Both the position numbers and the translations under genes were made by a program. From Tetmemena sp. SeJ-2015 (lineage: Eukaryota; Ciliophora; Spirotrichea; Sporadotrichida; Oxytrichidae), in NCBI GenBank assembly GCA_027382625.1, contig JAJKFJ010022211.1, forward strand, positions 1-64,000: 64,000 nt of DNA, given 5' to 3'. Within the stretch, counting starts at the first letter, position 1, and each line of letters starts with the position of its first letter. A model generated the notes under the pieces. That model searched no databases. It was not told the origin of the DNA and saw only the letters and a list, made by a program, of their open reading frames with translations. This document shows, piece by piece, positions 33,301 to 44,268 of this stretch.

Positions 33301-35260
33301 TGCAATCATTATGCACTTTAGAGGTCTCATGATCTTATTTTAATTATTTAGTTTTGCTCTTTTAATCCATTTCAGAAGTTTAATGATATCAAACTAACTA
33401 ATGAAATTAGCAAATGGGCTTTATATAAGCTCGAGTATCTAAAAAATCTCACATTTCAGATTATTCAACTTATACCAGATTCTGCCGAAACTCTAAAACC
33501 TAACCTGACGGTATAATTAATGAATCTCGAGTCGCTTATTTGCTTCAAACTCTAGCTCAAACTTTCCGAAAGTGCTCTCATAAAAAATCTTCTGCAATAA
33601 AATCAGAGCTCTATGGAAATTTATCTCTTCTATGTTAGACTTCTACTGGTCAGAAATGGAATTTCTTAAGCCCAAAAAGTTCTTCATTAGCTATTAAACT
33701 TCAACTAGTCTTAGCCAAACAAAGTATGCTAGATTTTAAGATTCATTTTCTCAATGAGTGAAGAACTTAAAGTAAAAAGGGAAGCTATCATAACTTGCTT
33801 TACTGATTATCAGAAATAGGGATATAAATTTGAAACTATCAAGCTTTTTAATAAAGATAATGAAGTTTCATCTCTTTAAATCCTTGCAGCTTTGAATGAT
33901 TTAGTAACAATCTTTAATGAAGAAATTGAGAGAAGGATATTTAGCAAGGATGTGATAGCGACATCTTTCATCTTTTTGGTAGAAGTAACCTTTCAACTCT
34001 AAATTGAAAACACTGCTGATGTTTTATATTTAAAATTAACTTTAAAAATTAAGTTTTAGAGAATACCATTTAAAGTCTCATTACCAAAGTCATAATGAAT
34101 TTCAAATAAAAGAAGCTGAAATTGCTTAATTTGCGAGGCCCTGCCTTCTTATCTATCTCTTTAATATCTTGAAATCCTCAAATACAATAAGTAACACATT
34201 CCTGTGAGAATGCTTTAAAAGCATTTAGAATGGCTTTATAAGCAAGAAGGTTTCATCTCTATGAACACGAGGACTGCATCTTAAATAGGGCTAGACGAAT
34301 TGTACTTTACTTTAACACTCAAATTTTTAAGCTTAATCTTAAATAAATAATTTCACTCAAATATACATCTATGATGCAAAGAAGCTTTGCTGTTAACTAA
34401 TTGATAGCTTCTTTAAGCAAATCACAGCTCGTTAACTCATAGAATCTCCATCTATTTCTTCGAGGCTTTTGAATCGACTTTTCTAATTTGAGGCATCAGA
34501 ATTAGTTTCTCTAATTGATGAAGTAAAGAGATATGAAAATAATGACACATCTTTCTAAGAGTAGTCAAATTGGAAGGAGTCATAAATCTCGTATAAAAAG
34601 AGCCAAATATCCGCAAAATTGGAACGTGTAATTTCTCTTTTTAAAAATTGGTGGCAAGGTGAAGACTTCAATACAACCCTAACTAAGATGATATATTTTA
34701 TTATGATTTCTTTATTTTTTAAAAATATGATCGATAATAATTTAGTAAGAAGCAAGCATATACAAGTAACTAAGATGAAAAAGATTTCTAATAAAGTTTA
34801 AAAGCTTCTCCTTTAATAGAGGATATAGCAGGACTTATATCTTGTTGGAAATCTCTTAATTTACATTTAATGATTAAATTAAATTTTAACTTCTGAGAGT
34901 TTTAAAGAAAGTTGTAGCCTACGACACAATAAATTACAAAAAATATTAAGAGTACCTTCTAATATGCACAAATATTTTCTCTTTCAAGAAAGAATTTACA
35001 CTAGAATATTTTAGCATTCTTGGAGCCTCTTAAATTAGCGCAGATGTGTCAACTGAACTTCACTCTTTGAGAGATCTCTTCGTTTAGAAAGGGCTCAGGC
35101 ATAATCAATCGGGAATTTACTCTGATATTCCTCTGCCTTTATAAGCTAATTAAAAACTCTATGAATCACAATTAATTCTTAAAATTTCCCTCATACTTTT
35201 TTCTTATAATCAGAGTTATAGGAAACAAGCAAAAAATTGGTTGAATAATACATCTCATAA
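30384..35260 (+). CDS. NRDE2: NRDE2 homologue (RNA-surveillance HAT-repeat protein)
   Basis: ATG 30384 (MVKRRQEFQKATK) leads into an acidic N-terminus with TAADLISDESSEEFTDED. After AT-rich interruptions comes the NRDE-2 family block: a WLEYIQLQNKIHFS segment, then RVEKQLAIVEQAIQKNQGS (family pattern DVxxWLxxVxxQ...AEKKLSILEKAL..NP) and EAFDLWISTFKQGDFFTLEN. Further on are FQWAKNERNRYKNLRPRKTY and VNPESIIFYADVKE, matching the conserved W..E......lP.Rp...DpeR.vlfdDI. Many more helical pieces extend to about 35260. NRDE2 binds the MTR4 helicase and acts in nuclear RNA decay and in RNAi-directed silencing in animals. The stop codon and most introns/IESs are unresolved, and the 3' end meets UNC119 tail to tail. 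Confidence 0.75.
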
Positions 35261-35320
35261 ATTTGGAGTTTATTAAAAGTAGTATTTTTTATGCGTTCTT
35301 CAAATCAACATTAGTGTGCA

Positions 35321-36062
35321 TCATTCCTCTTCTAGAGAGCAATAGTTGTACTCTGCTCTGTTATGGATAATTAACTTCCCATCCGCAAAGAAGAAACTAT
35401 CACTTTTTACTTCCCATGGAGCTTTGACTAACTGCTCTTTGATCTCTGGACTAAACTTAGGCAAGTCATAACTGAAATCCCATTCATTTGTGCTGTTTGG
35501 TATCACGAAACCGAAAACGAAGTCATATGATTTGATCACATGCCCTCGGAAGTAGTGTCTCTCTACCATCTGCATATCATTCAATAGTTTTATTTCATTT
35601 TTTTCATCCCTCCTAAATGCTAATTTTTTTCATAAATTTATTGATTGATAGGCTAAGCACCGTTACTAAATTTGAGTGTCAGTCCGACGCGCTATAGCTT
35701 AAGAAAATCAGGACCTAGGTGGTACTTAATTGTTCTAGATGTAGGATCGTCCGCGTCACTTAAATTATCATTTTCAACTTCTTCATCTGCAACTTCAACT
35801 TAATTAATATAATCGCAAGAAGAAATCACAGTTTATTAACTAAAGTTAGCATTGATACCATATCTCTAATCTTAAATCCTCCAAATTTAAGGTTTGGCCA
35901 GTTATCAGATATTTTACACAAGAACTCCTCTGTAGGCTGAGTTAGTGCTTTCACATAGTCAACTGTGATAGGCTCAGATATCTTGGAAATCTTAAGTTAA
36001 GTACCGTCTTAAGCTTCTCTTACAGATAGCTCATTCATCTTCGCTGCAAGGCTTCCTTCCAT
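35321..36062 (-). CDS. UNC119: UNC119/PDE6D-family lipid-binding chaperone (UNC119-like)
   Basis: Start MEGSLAAKMNELSVREAQDG at 36062. Conserved blocks are LKFGGFKIRDM, SRTIKYHLGPDFLKLQRVGL, LTLKFSNGAQPIND, MQMVERHYFRGHVIKSYDFV, FGFVIPNSTNEWDF and SDSFFFADGKLIIHNRAEYN, ending EEE at TGA 35321-35323. These match the GMP-PDE delta beta-sandwich of UNC119 (FGFCIPSS..., SDSFYFVDDKLIMHNKADY). UNC119 extracts and carries N-myristoylated cargo to cilia, which fits a ciliate. Two interruptions are visible: one at about 35800-35840 (possible GT pointer, not firm) and a clear IES at 35579-35646. The QPIN...ERHYF region confirms UNC119 rather than PDE6D. Confidence 0.92.
35579..35646. other. IES with ATT pointer in UNC119
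   Basis: ATT at 35579-35581 and 35644-35646 (AAT on the coding strand) flanks a 62-nt body. Excision gives NGAQPINDMQMVERHYFRG, parallel to the family sequence KPVNNFRMIERHYFR. A nearby ATG within the unexcised version would only give a truncated ORF. Confidence 0.82.
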
Positions 36063-36189
36063 TATTTCTTTCTTCAATTATATAAGATTATTATAGAATT
36101 TCAAAGAAGTTTGGAAATTGCATCACCTATTATACTATTTACTCTTGAATGGAATTGATTTTAAAATAAAAGCATCGATAGATGCAATT

Positions 36190-37130
36190 TAAAAGGAATT
36201 TTTGATAAACGATCAAGCCATCATAAATCTTTGTTACTTGATCATTTCATTTCTTCTTATAAGAGTAATTAAGTCACACATGAGATCATCTATCTGTCCC
36301 TAGTACTCCTTAAATTTTTACTCTTTGTACTTTTCAATGGTTTTTATGGTGCCCCTCTGCACATATATTCCAAAAGAGAGCAACAGGAACATAACGATGA
36401 CAAAGGGCAGCTGTAAGAAGTAAGTGCTTGCGAAATCTTGTGAACTATAGAAATAATGATTAAGATGTGATGACTATTGACGCTTCTCTTTCAAGGTAGA
36501 GAGAAATTAAACTTACTACACGTGAAGTTCAGAGGATATTCCAGAAAGGAAGTAGTCTTGAGATTGATTGATAATCGATTACTGTGATTCGTAGGGACCA
36601 CAAAATTCAGAACTGTTATTGATCGATTGTATCTCACTATCGGGATGAATAAATAGATGGAGTATATCATTCATATATTGAAGATAAAGAATTTAATTTA
36701 TAATTAAATCAGCGTAGCTATGAGAGTTTATATGCTGAAAAATGACATCAAAAGCTTTCCGAATAACTAAAATCAGAGTTAAGCTAAAATTGCTTACCTC
36801 AGTTTAAATGAAGAAAGGTGGCTGCATGTATAAATATTTCATCTTTAGATAAACAAACTTTGCTATTTTTAATTTCGATTTATTTATGCATGAATGTAGA
36901 TGAATATAGGTAGAAATGCTGCTAAAAATGGCATGTATATCAACCCAATAAAAAGTAGGAATACATTAGAAACAGTAGCCACACCCTCGTTTATCAAATC
37001 TAATTCTACCTTTTTGATAGATGAACTAGCTGCTTTGCAGCAAGTGTAAAATAAAGCTTTTGAGAACGTCAATAAGTTATAAAGCACATAATCAAAAGCA
37101 AACTAAAATCTTTATACAATTTAATACTCT
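36190..37130 (-). CDS. Two-helix (or more) membrane protein, unassigned
   Basis: One frame reads VLYNLLTFSKALFYTCCKAA then VSNVFLLFIGLIYMPFLAAF and ends near 36884 in an interruption. After an AT-rich gap the frame resumes with FASTYFLQLPFVIVMFLLLS, then a charged helix (IKTIEKYKEQKFKEYQGQID) and DLMCDLITLIRRNEMIK. The topology suggests at least two or three membrane spans with a cytosolic coiled tail. No family was recognised. The start and the exact end (about 36190) are estimates. Confidence 0.45.
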
Positions 37131-37269
37131 TACCAAAATAAGTATGTTCACGATAACTATATCCTCTAATTATTATATTAAAATGAGCAGAAATATAGTA
37201 TTTTATTTTAGAAAAAAGAGCAACTAAAAATCTGAAAAACCCAATCAAACTTGCACTTGCTTAATCATA

Positions 37270-38786
37270 ATCATAAAGAGCAAAGCTTTAATTATTCTAA
37301 AGCGGTACTAACTGGTCATAAACTCTACCTAGAACAATTTTTATTCTGCTCACCTAATCCTAACTCTTAAAGTTTGATGATACTATTTCAGTCTATATAT
37401 CGGCAACATCGATTTGTCTAGTTATTGCAGCGGAAGTAGTTGTATTCGCATCCGCAGAAGTTTTATTTAAATCCTAGCTGGGATCTTTCTTTTCTTTTCT
37501 CTCTGTGAGTTCAGGCTTTGAAGCAATTTTCCCAGATTCTAAATATTTTTAATTTAATTGTAAAATAGATTTGCTAATAGGATTATTTAATTAACTCGAG
37601 TCCACTGCTCCTCTATGCTGTTTTATTACCTCTACTAGCTCATTTATGTCTTGCTCTGCTATTTTGATCTTATTTTGGGAGATTAAATTTTCCTTCTTTT
37701 GCTCTGATATCTTGCTTTTAATTTGATTTTGAAACTGTAAATTTTCCTGAAACTGATAATACATAAACAGATTGAAAGAAAATTAAATCGTTGATCAATT
37801 AGTATTGATTCCCTCAGCTTTTCATTCATTTACTGCTCCTTCATCTCTACAATAAAATATTAGAATATTAGAATGTTTAGCCTTAAGAGTTAAATGTTTT
37901 ACCTTAGATTTAGCGTTGTAAGGAAATATAGTCTTGCTGTAATGATTTCAATTGATTGAAATTATCTTCTCCAAGTCTTTCTGAAATTTTCACCAATTCC
38001 TCAAATGTCAAGATCTACTTTAACTTGTCTTCCTTGAATGCATTGTTTATTTTTTATTTTAAGATACATTTTTTTATTATAATGCACTCAATTATAAGAG
38101 GTTTTGTTGATCTAAGCTTTTTTAGGCCAATCTCTTGGACTTATTATTTGCAATTTTTTAATGATGAGGAAGGTTTAAAGAGCTGAAAATTTATTTAGAT
38201 GGATTCAATCCGCTTTGGCCTCTACTAACTTATCTTAACTGCTTATTTAATTGTGAGCTGTTTAACATCTAGCTAGAGGGAACAGCAGAATCCTTATATC
38301 TATTATTACTGTAACCGGTATTTTCCATTTAGTTTAAATAACTTTGCCTTGGATTAAGATGGATCTAGTCTAAGTTTAAAATTTGGTTATTGCTCCTTCT
38401 CGTATTCATTGTGGTGTCTTCAACTACACATAAAAAATCCACAAATAAAAGATGACTGCTGTAAATTTAAGTACAAAGTTATTACCTTTTTATTAAAACC
38501 TTACTCTTTATTTCTGGTACATCTTATAGCATGTGCATAGCACTGACATCGTTTATTTAACTTAGATTTCAATCTTCATCCTCAAAATTGCTTTATTAAA
38601 GTTTGATAGATTTGCTAATCTATTATTTTTGAATTCATTGAATTAAAATAAGAGCAAGAACAATTTAAATTATAATTCAGCTGTTTTCTCAAAGTCTATG
38701 TTTAATTGTCTTCTGCTCGAAGGATGATTGTTGATAAGTCTAGTATTTTCGAGTGAATGGTTTGAATTAAATTACAGGTTGCTCAT
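37270..38786 (-). CDS. Coiled-coil protein, unassigned
   Basis: ATG at 38786 starts MSNLQFNSNHSLENTRLINN. Later pieces are LTFEELVKISERLGEDNFNQ, LKSLQQDYISLQRQIQ, ENLQFQNQIKSKISEQKKEN, KIKIAEQDINELVEVIKQHR and a Ser/Thr/Ala-rich end (SADANTTTSAAITRQIDV) near 37300. AT-rich gaps around 38200-38650 and 37740-37900 are likely IESs or introns. Coiled-coil heptads are clear but not diagnostic. Confidence 0.5.
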
Positions 38787-38859
38787 TTTACGAACTTATA
38801 TAAATTAGATTACAATAAAGTTAGATGAGGATAATTTCATTCAAATTATTTCTATGCCT

Positions 38860-40221
38860 TTATTTGACCAACTTCTCAATCTTTAATATTTTTGATCTTC
38901 TCTATATCGTTGATATTCAGGGATAAAACTTTATCTACTCTAGGCCTTTCCTCAACTGTAAGCAGACTTTTCTGAATCTAAAATTTCCCCTCAATCTCTA
39001 AAAGCACAAGTTATCGGTACACTTTGCTCAAAAGTTGCTGAATAGTAAATTTCTTGCTCACTTGAGTCGCTTTATCTCCTTCCTTGCCAGAATTAGTCTT
39101 AATTTTAACTAATTCTTTGAGAGGCAGGAAATCATTTACGAACAAGTACTAGTCTTTTATGAACTACTCAATTTATATTTTATATTAGAGAATGCTTAAG
39201 TTTAGAGGATATAAATAATTTTGTCTGGTCCTAGTTGATTCATTCGTCCATCTTTCATAGACTTGACACTACCTGGGTGAGCCAAGAGCAAGGGTTGCTT
39301 ACTGTAAGTTTTCTCATCTTAAAACACAGTGCCTTTCACTTCGTCGTAGATTCTTCTATTCACAGACTCATAGATCATTTGACTTTAAAATCCAATGCAT
39401 AATTTACAAGATGCATTTTGAGAGGATCTCTTTTTCAGTTTCCGCATCAAATACTAAACCCTACTGCTTTCCTCTTTTCTAAATATTCTCGAATGATAAA
39501 TAAATAGATGCTTTCAGAAAATTTGCAACTAAAGTCTTATCTCATCACAATTATTTATGATCCATTGACCATATTGAGCATTGAGATGATATTCTAACTC
39601 CAGAACATTCGGCTCTTCAATACTTCCTCAATCGATTTTTCAAGTAAGTTTTGATCCTCCTTGGGTATATAAACTGTAAGAACAATTATTGGGCTATAAA
39701 ACTTTACTTTTGGAGACTGCAGAGCAACATCCACTTTTCTCTTCATGCTTATGAGAATGAGCTTTTTCCTTAAGATATTTCCCGTGAAAATAAGTATTTT
39801 TCTTCTTGAACTCGGTTGCCTTCGTTTAATCAAAGAGACCTATCACCTTAGAGACATCTGTGTAACTTTTTTTGAAAAGTCTAATTAATGCTTGCTAGTT
39901 ATCTTCTGTAATAACAAATTTTTCAGTTTATGCCGCCTAAGGCTAAGGTTAATTTTACTGCGATGTAGCTGAAGCTGAAATTTATGATGGTTAACTTTTA
40001 GCTGTAGATTAATTATTCAATTATTTCCCGCAAGTTAGTTTATGCTAAAAGAAATTTAAAAGCGAAAAAATTACCTAGCCCCAATCTTTTCTCTAGCAAT
40101 CTTAAGAACAGTATTTGATATTTTAGCATCTAGAGCAGATAAGTAATTTTTCTTTCTCTTATTTGCAAAATTAGCAGATTTTTTAGATCTGCGCCTATAC
40201 TTGCTCCTTTGAAATTTCCAT
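38860..40221 (-). CDS. MYND zinc-finger protein
   Basis: ATG at 40221 gives MEISKEQVQAQIQKICQFCK. A canonical MYND finger follows: CQFCKQEKEKLLICSRC, then NIKYCSQDCQRKDWGQ. A 30-nt GT-AG intron (40045-40074) joins to HKLTCGK, completing the Cys/His set. A Gln/Ser/Ala/Pro-rich linker and FVITEDNQQALIRLFKKSYT follow. The C-terminal pieces include MIYESVNRRIYDEVKGTVF, LLLAHPGSVKSMKDGRM and EERPRVDKVLSLNINDIEK. MYND fingers bind proline-rich partners in transcription regulators and ciliary/dynein-assembly proteins. No SET domain is seen. The 3' limit (about 38860) and internal junctions are approximate. Confidence 0.75.
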
Positions 40222-40408
40222 ATTTGAAATTAAATACTTTTTACTAGAATGATATAAATGTTCTTTAAAATAGATAATCTTTGACAATTCTTATAATTAA
40301 AATGTTAATTTTGAATGCATTTAGATTAATCTTGGGTGGACTAAAATTCACCTTATATATCTTTTCAATCCATTAAATTTATAATTAAGGCCTTTTCAAA
40401 AGCTTTTC

Positions 40409-42373
40409 TCAATATTTGCTAAGATGCCTGACAGATTGACTGCTCTTGAGCATTTTAGGATTTTTAATGACTATCTTCTTGTTCTTATTCATAATTGCGG
40501 ATTCCTTATCATATATTGAAGGAAGTTGGTTGCTATCATTTTTAAGCAATCTTGAATTAAGATTTGCTTTGTCTTGAGTTTTTTAGTTGATAACACTCAC
40601 TTTGAACCCAATCCTCATATCATTCAGATAATTCAAGCATGAGGTATTATCAGTTTGTGCACTTTTGAGTTGCTCATCATTCGTCAATAGTAAATCTCTG
40701 TTTATTCCTTGCATAGTAGAACTTTGGTTCTCCACCTTAATACAAGTACCATTATTTATAGTATCTCCAATGATCTTAGGATGGACACCTTGGGAATCAA
40801 ATTACTTAACACTGGACTTCTTTCTCATAGGAGAAGAATCTTTCTTTGAGGGAGATTAGGAACTTCTCTTCTGCGATTGAAGTGTAAGTGTTGCTGCTTT
40901 AGAGAAAAGTGTAGACTACTTCGTTAGATAAAATTTCTAGAAATCTGAAACAGAAGTTCATAATAATTTGAATTAAATCAATAAAAGAGTTGTTGCGTGA
41001 TGGAGAGAATGCTTTTCAGTTTTTATGTCTTTACTTTTGCCTGGAATTTTATCCATAATCTCTTATAGAATTCTATTCTTAACTTTTGCATTGTAGATCA
41101 TAAAAAAATAGCTCATAAATAGAGTATATTTAGATAACTTTCTTTTACTGAAGAAAAACAGGTTAATAGTTATCACTATCTTGTATAGATTATCAAAACT
41201 TATAAAATTAGATCCTCCCTTCTCAATCAATAAGCAAAAGTTAAACCTTTTTAATGAATGATAAATTAGATTGAATGGTTTTAGGTCTCTCGCTTCTATT
41301 AACTAGAATATACTAGCTATATTATTTTAAGCATAAAAGAAGTGGCTCAAATTGAAATGAGAGAGGGACAAATTTAACTTTGTTGAATAATTGTGAGATT
41401 CTTCTCTGTACTTTAGCTTGCTCTAAATCCTCACGATACTAGTTTGACTGTCTGATTGTTATCGGGTTTGTATTAAATGGATTCCTGCCTCTACTTTGCT
41501 GTGAGGACTGGCCTCCTTCTAAGCTCTCCTACAATAAATCTATCTCCAAGTCTATATTATTCCGAGCATTTTGGTCTCTAAATTAGCTGGTGGGCTTCTT
41601 TTAGATTTATTGGTCTGGAAGTGCAAAAGATAAGACACCTCCGTTTCCCATCACTGATCTCCTCCTCGACCTTGAAGTTTGATCTCCAGGCTAAGTGTTT
41701 ATATTTGAGCCAGAGCCTTATTTATGTTTATCCATCGATTTAGAAAAACTACCTGAAGCAAAGTGTTCTCCGCTCATTAAATTTAATGAAAAAATATATG
41801 ATCATTACTTCTTCATGGCCATTTAAACCTGATGTCAAGTTATCTAACTCTTAGGAAAGAATCTTACATACTATATTTCCTAAATTTTCATTATAGAATG
41901 TATTCAAGCTATTGAAAATCACTTTCATCGCTAGCTGCGTCTATCTATTTTAGTCTTTAGCTACTTAATTCATGAGCCTATTCTTCTAAGCTATGCTGTC
42001 TTTGTCTTCTCATGCTGGGAACTCTATTGATTAAATTGAAGTCTTCTGATTATTTTGTTGAGAAATGGTAATTATTCATTGCTTAAAAGATGATAATTTA
42101 AACTTTGGGTTGTCCTGGTGCAGAAGGTCTTTTATTAACCAGATTTGAATTGGATAAATAGTTATGATGATGGTGCTACTGATTATGTCCATGATGCTAT
42201 TCATGAAGTCTTTTTTCATTTATTCTAATTTAGAGGTTGTTATTCATTTTAGTAGAGAGAGTTGGACTAGCAACATCTAGAAGTGCAGAGTTAGGTACAC
42301 TACTCTTTTTTAGTGACTCGTAGTTAAAGTGCTTGGGAGGGTGAATCTTCGCCATGCTAGATCTTCTCGACAT
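40409..42373 (-). CDS. Unassigned His/Ser/Gln-rich protein
   Basis: ATG at 42373 gives MSRRSSMAKIHPPKHFNYES and then a His-rich stretch (EQHHGHNQQHHHHNYL). After breaks come SGEHFASGSFSKSMDKHKQG, SRSRRRSVMGNGGVLSFALP and REDLEQAKVQRRISQLFNKV, and the gene ends PKMLKSSQSVRHLSKY at TGA 40409-40411. TAA/TAG codons are frequent and read as Gln. There is no recognised domain. Serine-arginine clusters suggest a phosphorylated protein. Confidence 0.5.
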
Positions 42374-42639
42374 TATTTAAATCTAAAATGACAACGAAAT
42401 ATTGTCATCAAATTTTTAATTTGAGTAGCTTTGACTAGAAGATTTTTTAACTTTAGCTTCTTGCCAAACAGATCTGATTCTAGTACAAGTTGTAATCCCT
42501 TAAGATCTCTATTGAGTTTGCATCCTTGATCACAATTGCAAGATTTCCTTCTAAAGTAAAGAAATAGAGGTCTTTGATGAATAAGTGTTTTCACTCCTTA
42601 TCCGAGCTCAAAGGGAAAATAAAGCAAACTATTACATTA

Positions 42640-44140
42640 ATGGATCATTTTGGTCCACAAATGGGAGGTCATGAGTTTGCAAGCCTAGTAAATTTTTATG
42701 ATCATAGCCTCTAAGAAGTCTTTGGTCCTGGATTGAGAGTCTTCGAGTTCTTTAATTAAGTAAAAATGTTTCTCTTTCCTATCGAGTAAGATGTCTCTAT
42801 GAAAGAGAATTGTTTCCATTTATCATATTCATAATTTCTATAGGATCGTGTGAAGATTCAACTTCGCGAATGCTCTAATTGTAGCCTTATGGATCAAGTT
42901 TATTATAATCTGGTGTTGCAAACTTCGTAACATCATTTTTATCCACAATTTGATTTCTCTATTAAATAATAAACTATGCAATAACCGCAGCTGAGAAGAA
43001 ATCTTGATTCCCGCTATTGATGAATACTGAGTCTCGATATTTAAGAGTCTGAATTTTTTAAGTTAATGTGTTCGAATCAAAGTCATGGTTGGATTGGTGA
43101 CGATTCATTTAATTCATTTTAAACGTAAATCTCGGCTTTTAATCTTGCTTTATATCTAAGATTTCTTTGACTCCAGTTTTTCTAAGACCATCGGATACTC
43201 TATTATTAATAAATTTGATTATTTAGGCTATAAAATTATTGAAGTCTCCACTTTTGACAGATCCTCTTCCACTCAGACTTTCTTACTTGTGCTATGTAAC
43301 TTCATTGAAAAGTTTCTGGACGAATTCACTTTGCTCATCTCTTCTGTTTTTCTTCTCGAACTAGCCCCTCTTATTTACAGAGAGAGCATTTCCATACTTC
43401 CCTCTCTGTCTTTTAGTAACTTAGCTGATGAGGTGGTTAGATATGAATCGCCAATCTAATTTTCTCTCATCATCGAACTGTACCCTTTCCATTCCAATGA
43501 ATTGATAAGCTAACTCTAGGTGAAGTTTAAATTATTCTTACGAGCATTAAATATTCTTGAGAGCTTTTAAACGTACTCCTCCTCATTTTACTTTTTCTTG
43601 TCCATCATACTAATAGGAGGTTACTGTTAGTTCTATATCAAATATTATATTCCTAAAATGTCTCTTACATTCAACAAGTTTTGGGCATTGATAGGAGTAA
43701 TCTTATGAGCTGAAGGTGCTCTATCAATAGTATTTAAAGTATGGTAGGGTTACAACTCGCTTCGTATATTACCTAAGAAAATTTGAGTTTATTTGAGACA
43801 CAAAAATGCTTCTTGTTGAATTTCAACATACTTATGGTGTGAAGATGTCTGAACTTATCCCCTACTTTTTGATTGTGTATAGACCCTAAAACATCTAAAC
43901 TCTCTTAGATAAAATACCTATTTGTATCTAATTAGGTTAGGGCTTAATGACTATGTCTCCTCTCATTCTCTAAATTTAACAATCAATAGGAATTCCCTTT
44001 TTTCACGCATTAAAAAGCTTAGTCTTTGCTAAATTTCTTACGTCGTTATGTTGCTCTGTATTCATTTCTTTTTTAAAAAGAATTTGAAACGATCTATTTT
44101 CTTAACTACACAATTCCTATATTGCAACTTTTAAATCCAT
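42640..44140 (-). CDS. Unassigned protein
   Basis: ATG at 44140 reads MDLKVAIQELCSQENRSFQI and enters a TGA-bearing gap near 44005. Later open runs include LTQLDTNRYFIQESLDVLGS, HNQKVGDKFRHLHTISML, DRAPSAHKITPINAQNLLNV, DDERKLDWRFISNHLISQVT, SGDFNNFIAQIIKFINNRVS, LKYRDSVFINSGNQDFFSAA and DPQGYNQSIREVESSHDP, to about 42790. The composition is ordinary for a soluble protein rather than low complexity, so a folded domain is likely, but I could not name it. Confidence 0.45.
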
Positions 44141-44268
44141 TTTAGGTCTATAGTTTAAAACAATATTTTATATAAATAATATCCAAAAATAATTTAAAAT
44201 AATAAACTTAGAAAGGGTGGTAGTAATATCTAAACTAGATATAATTTGACCTAGATAAATCATAAGAA

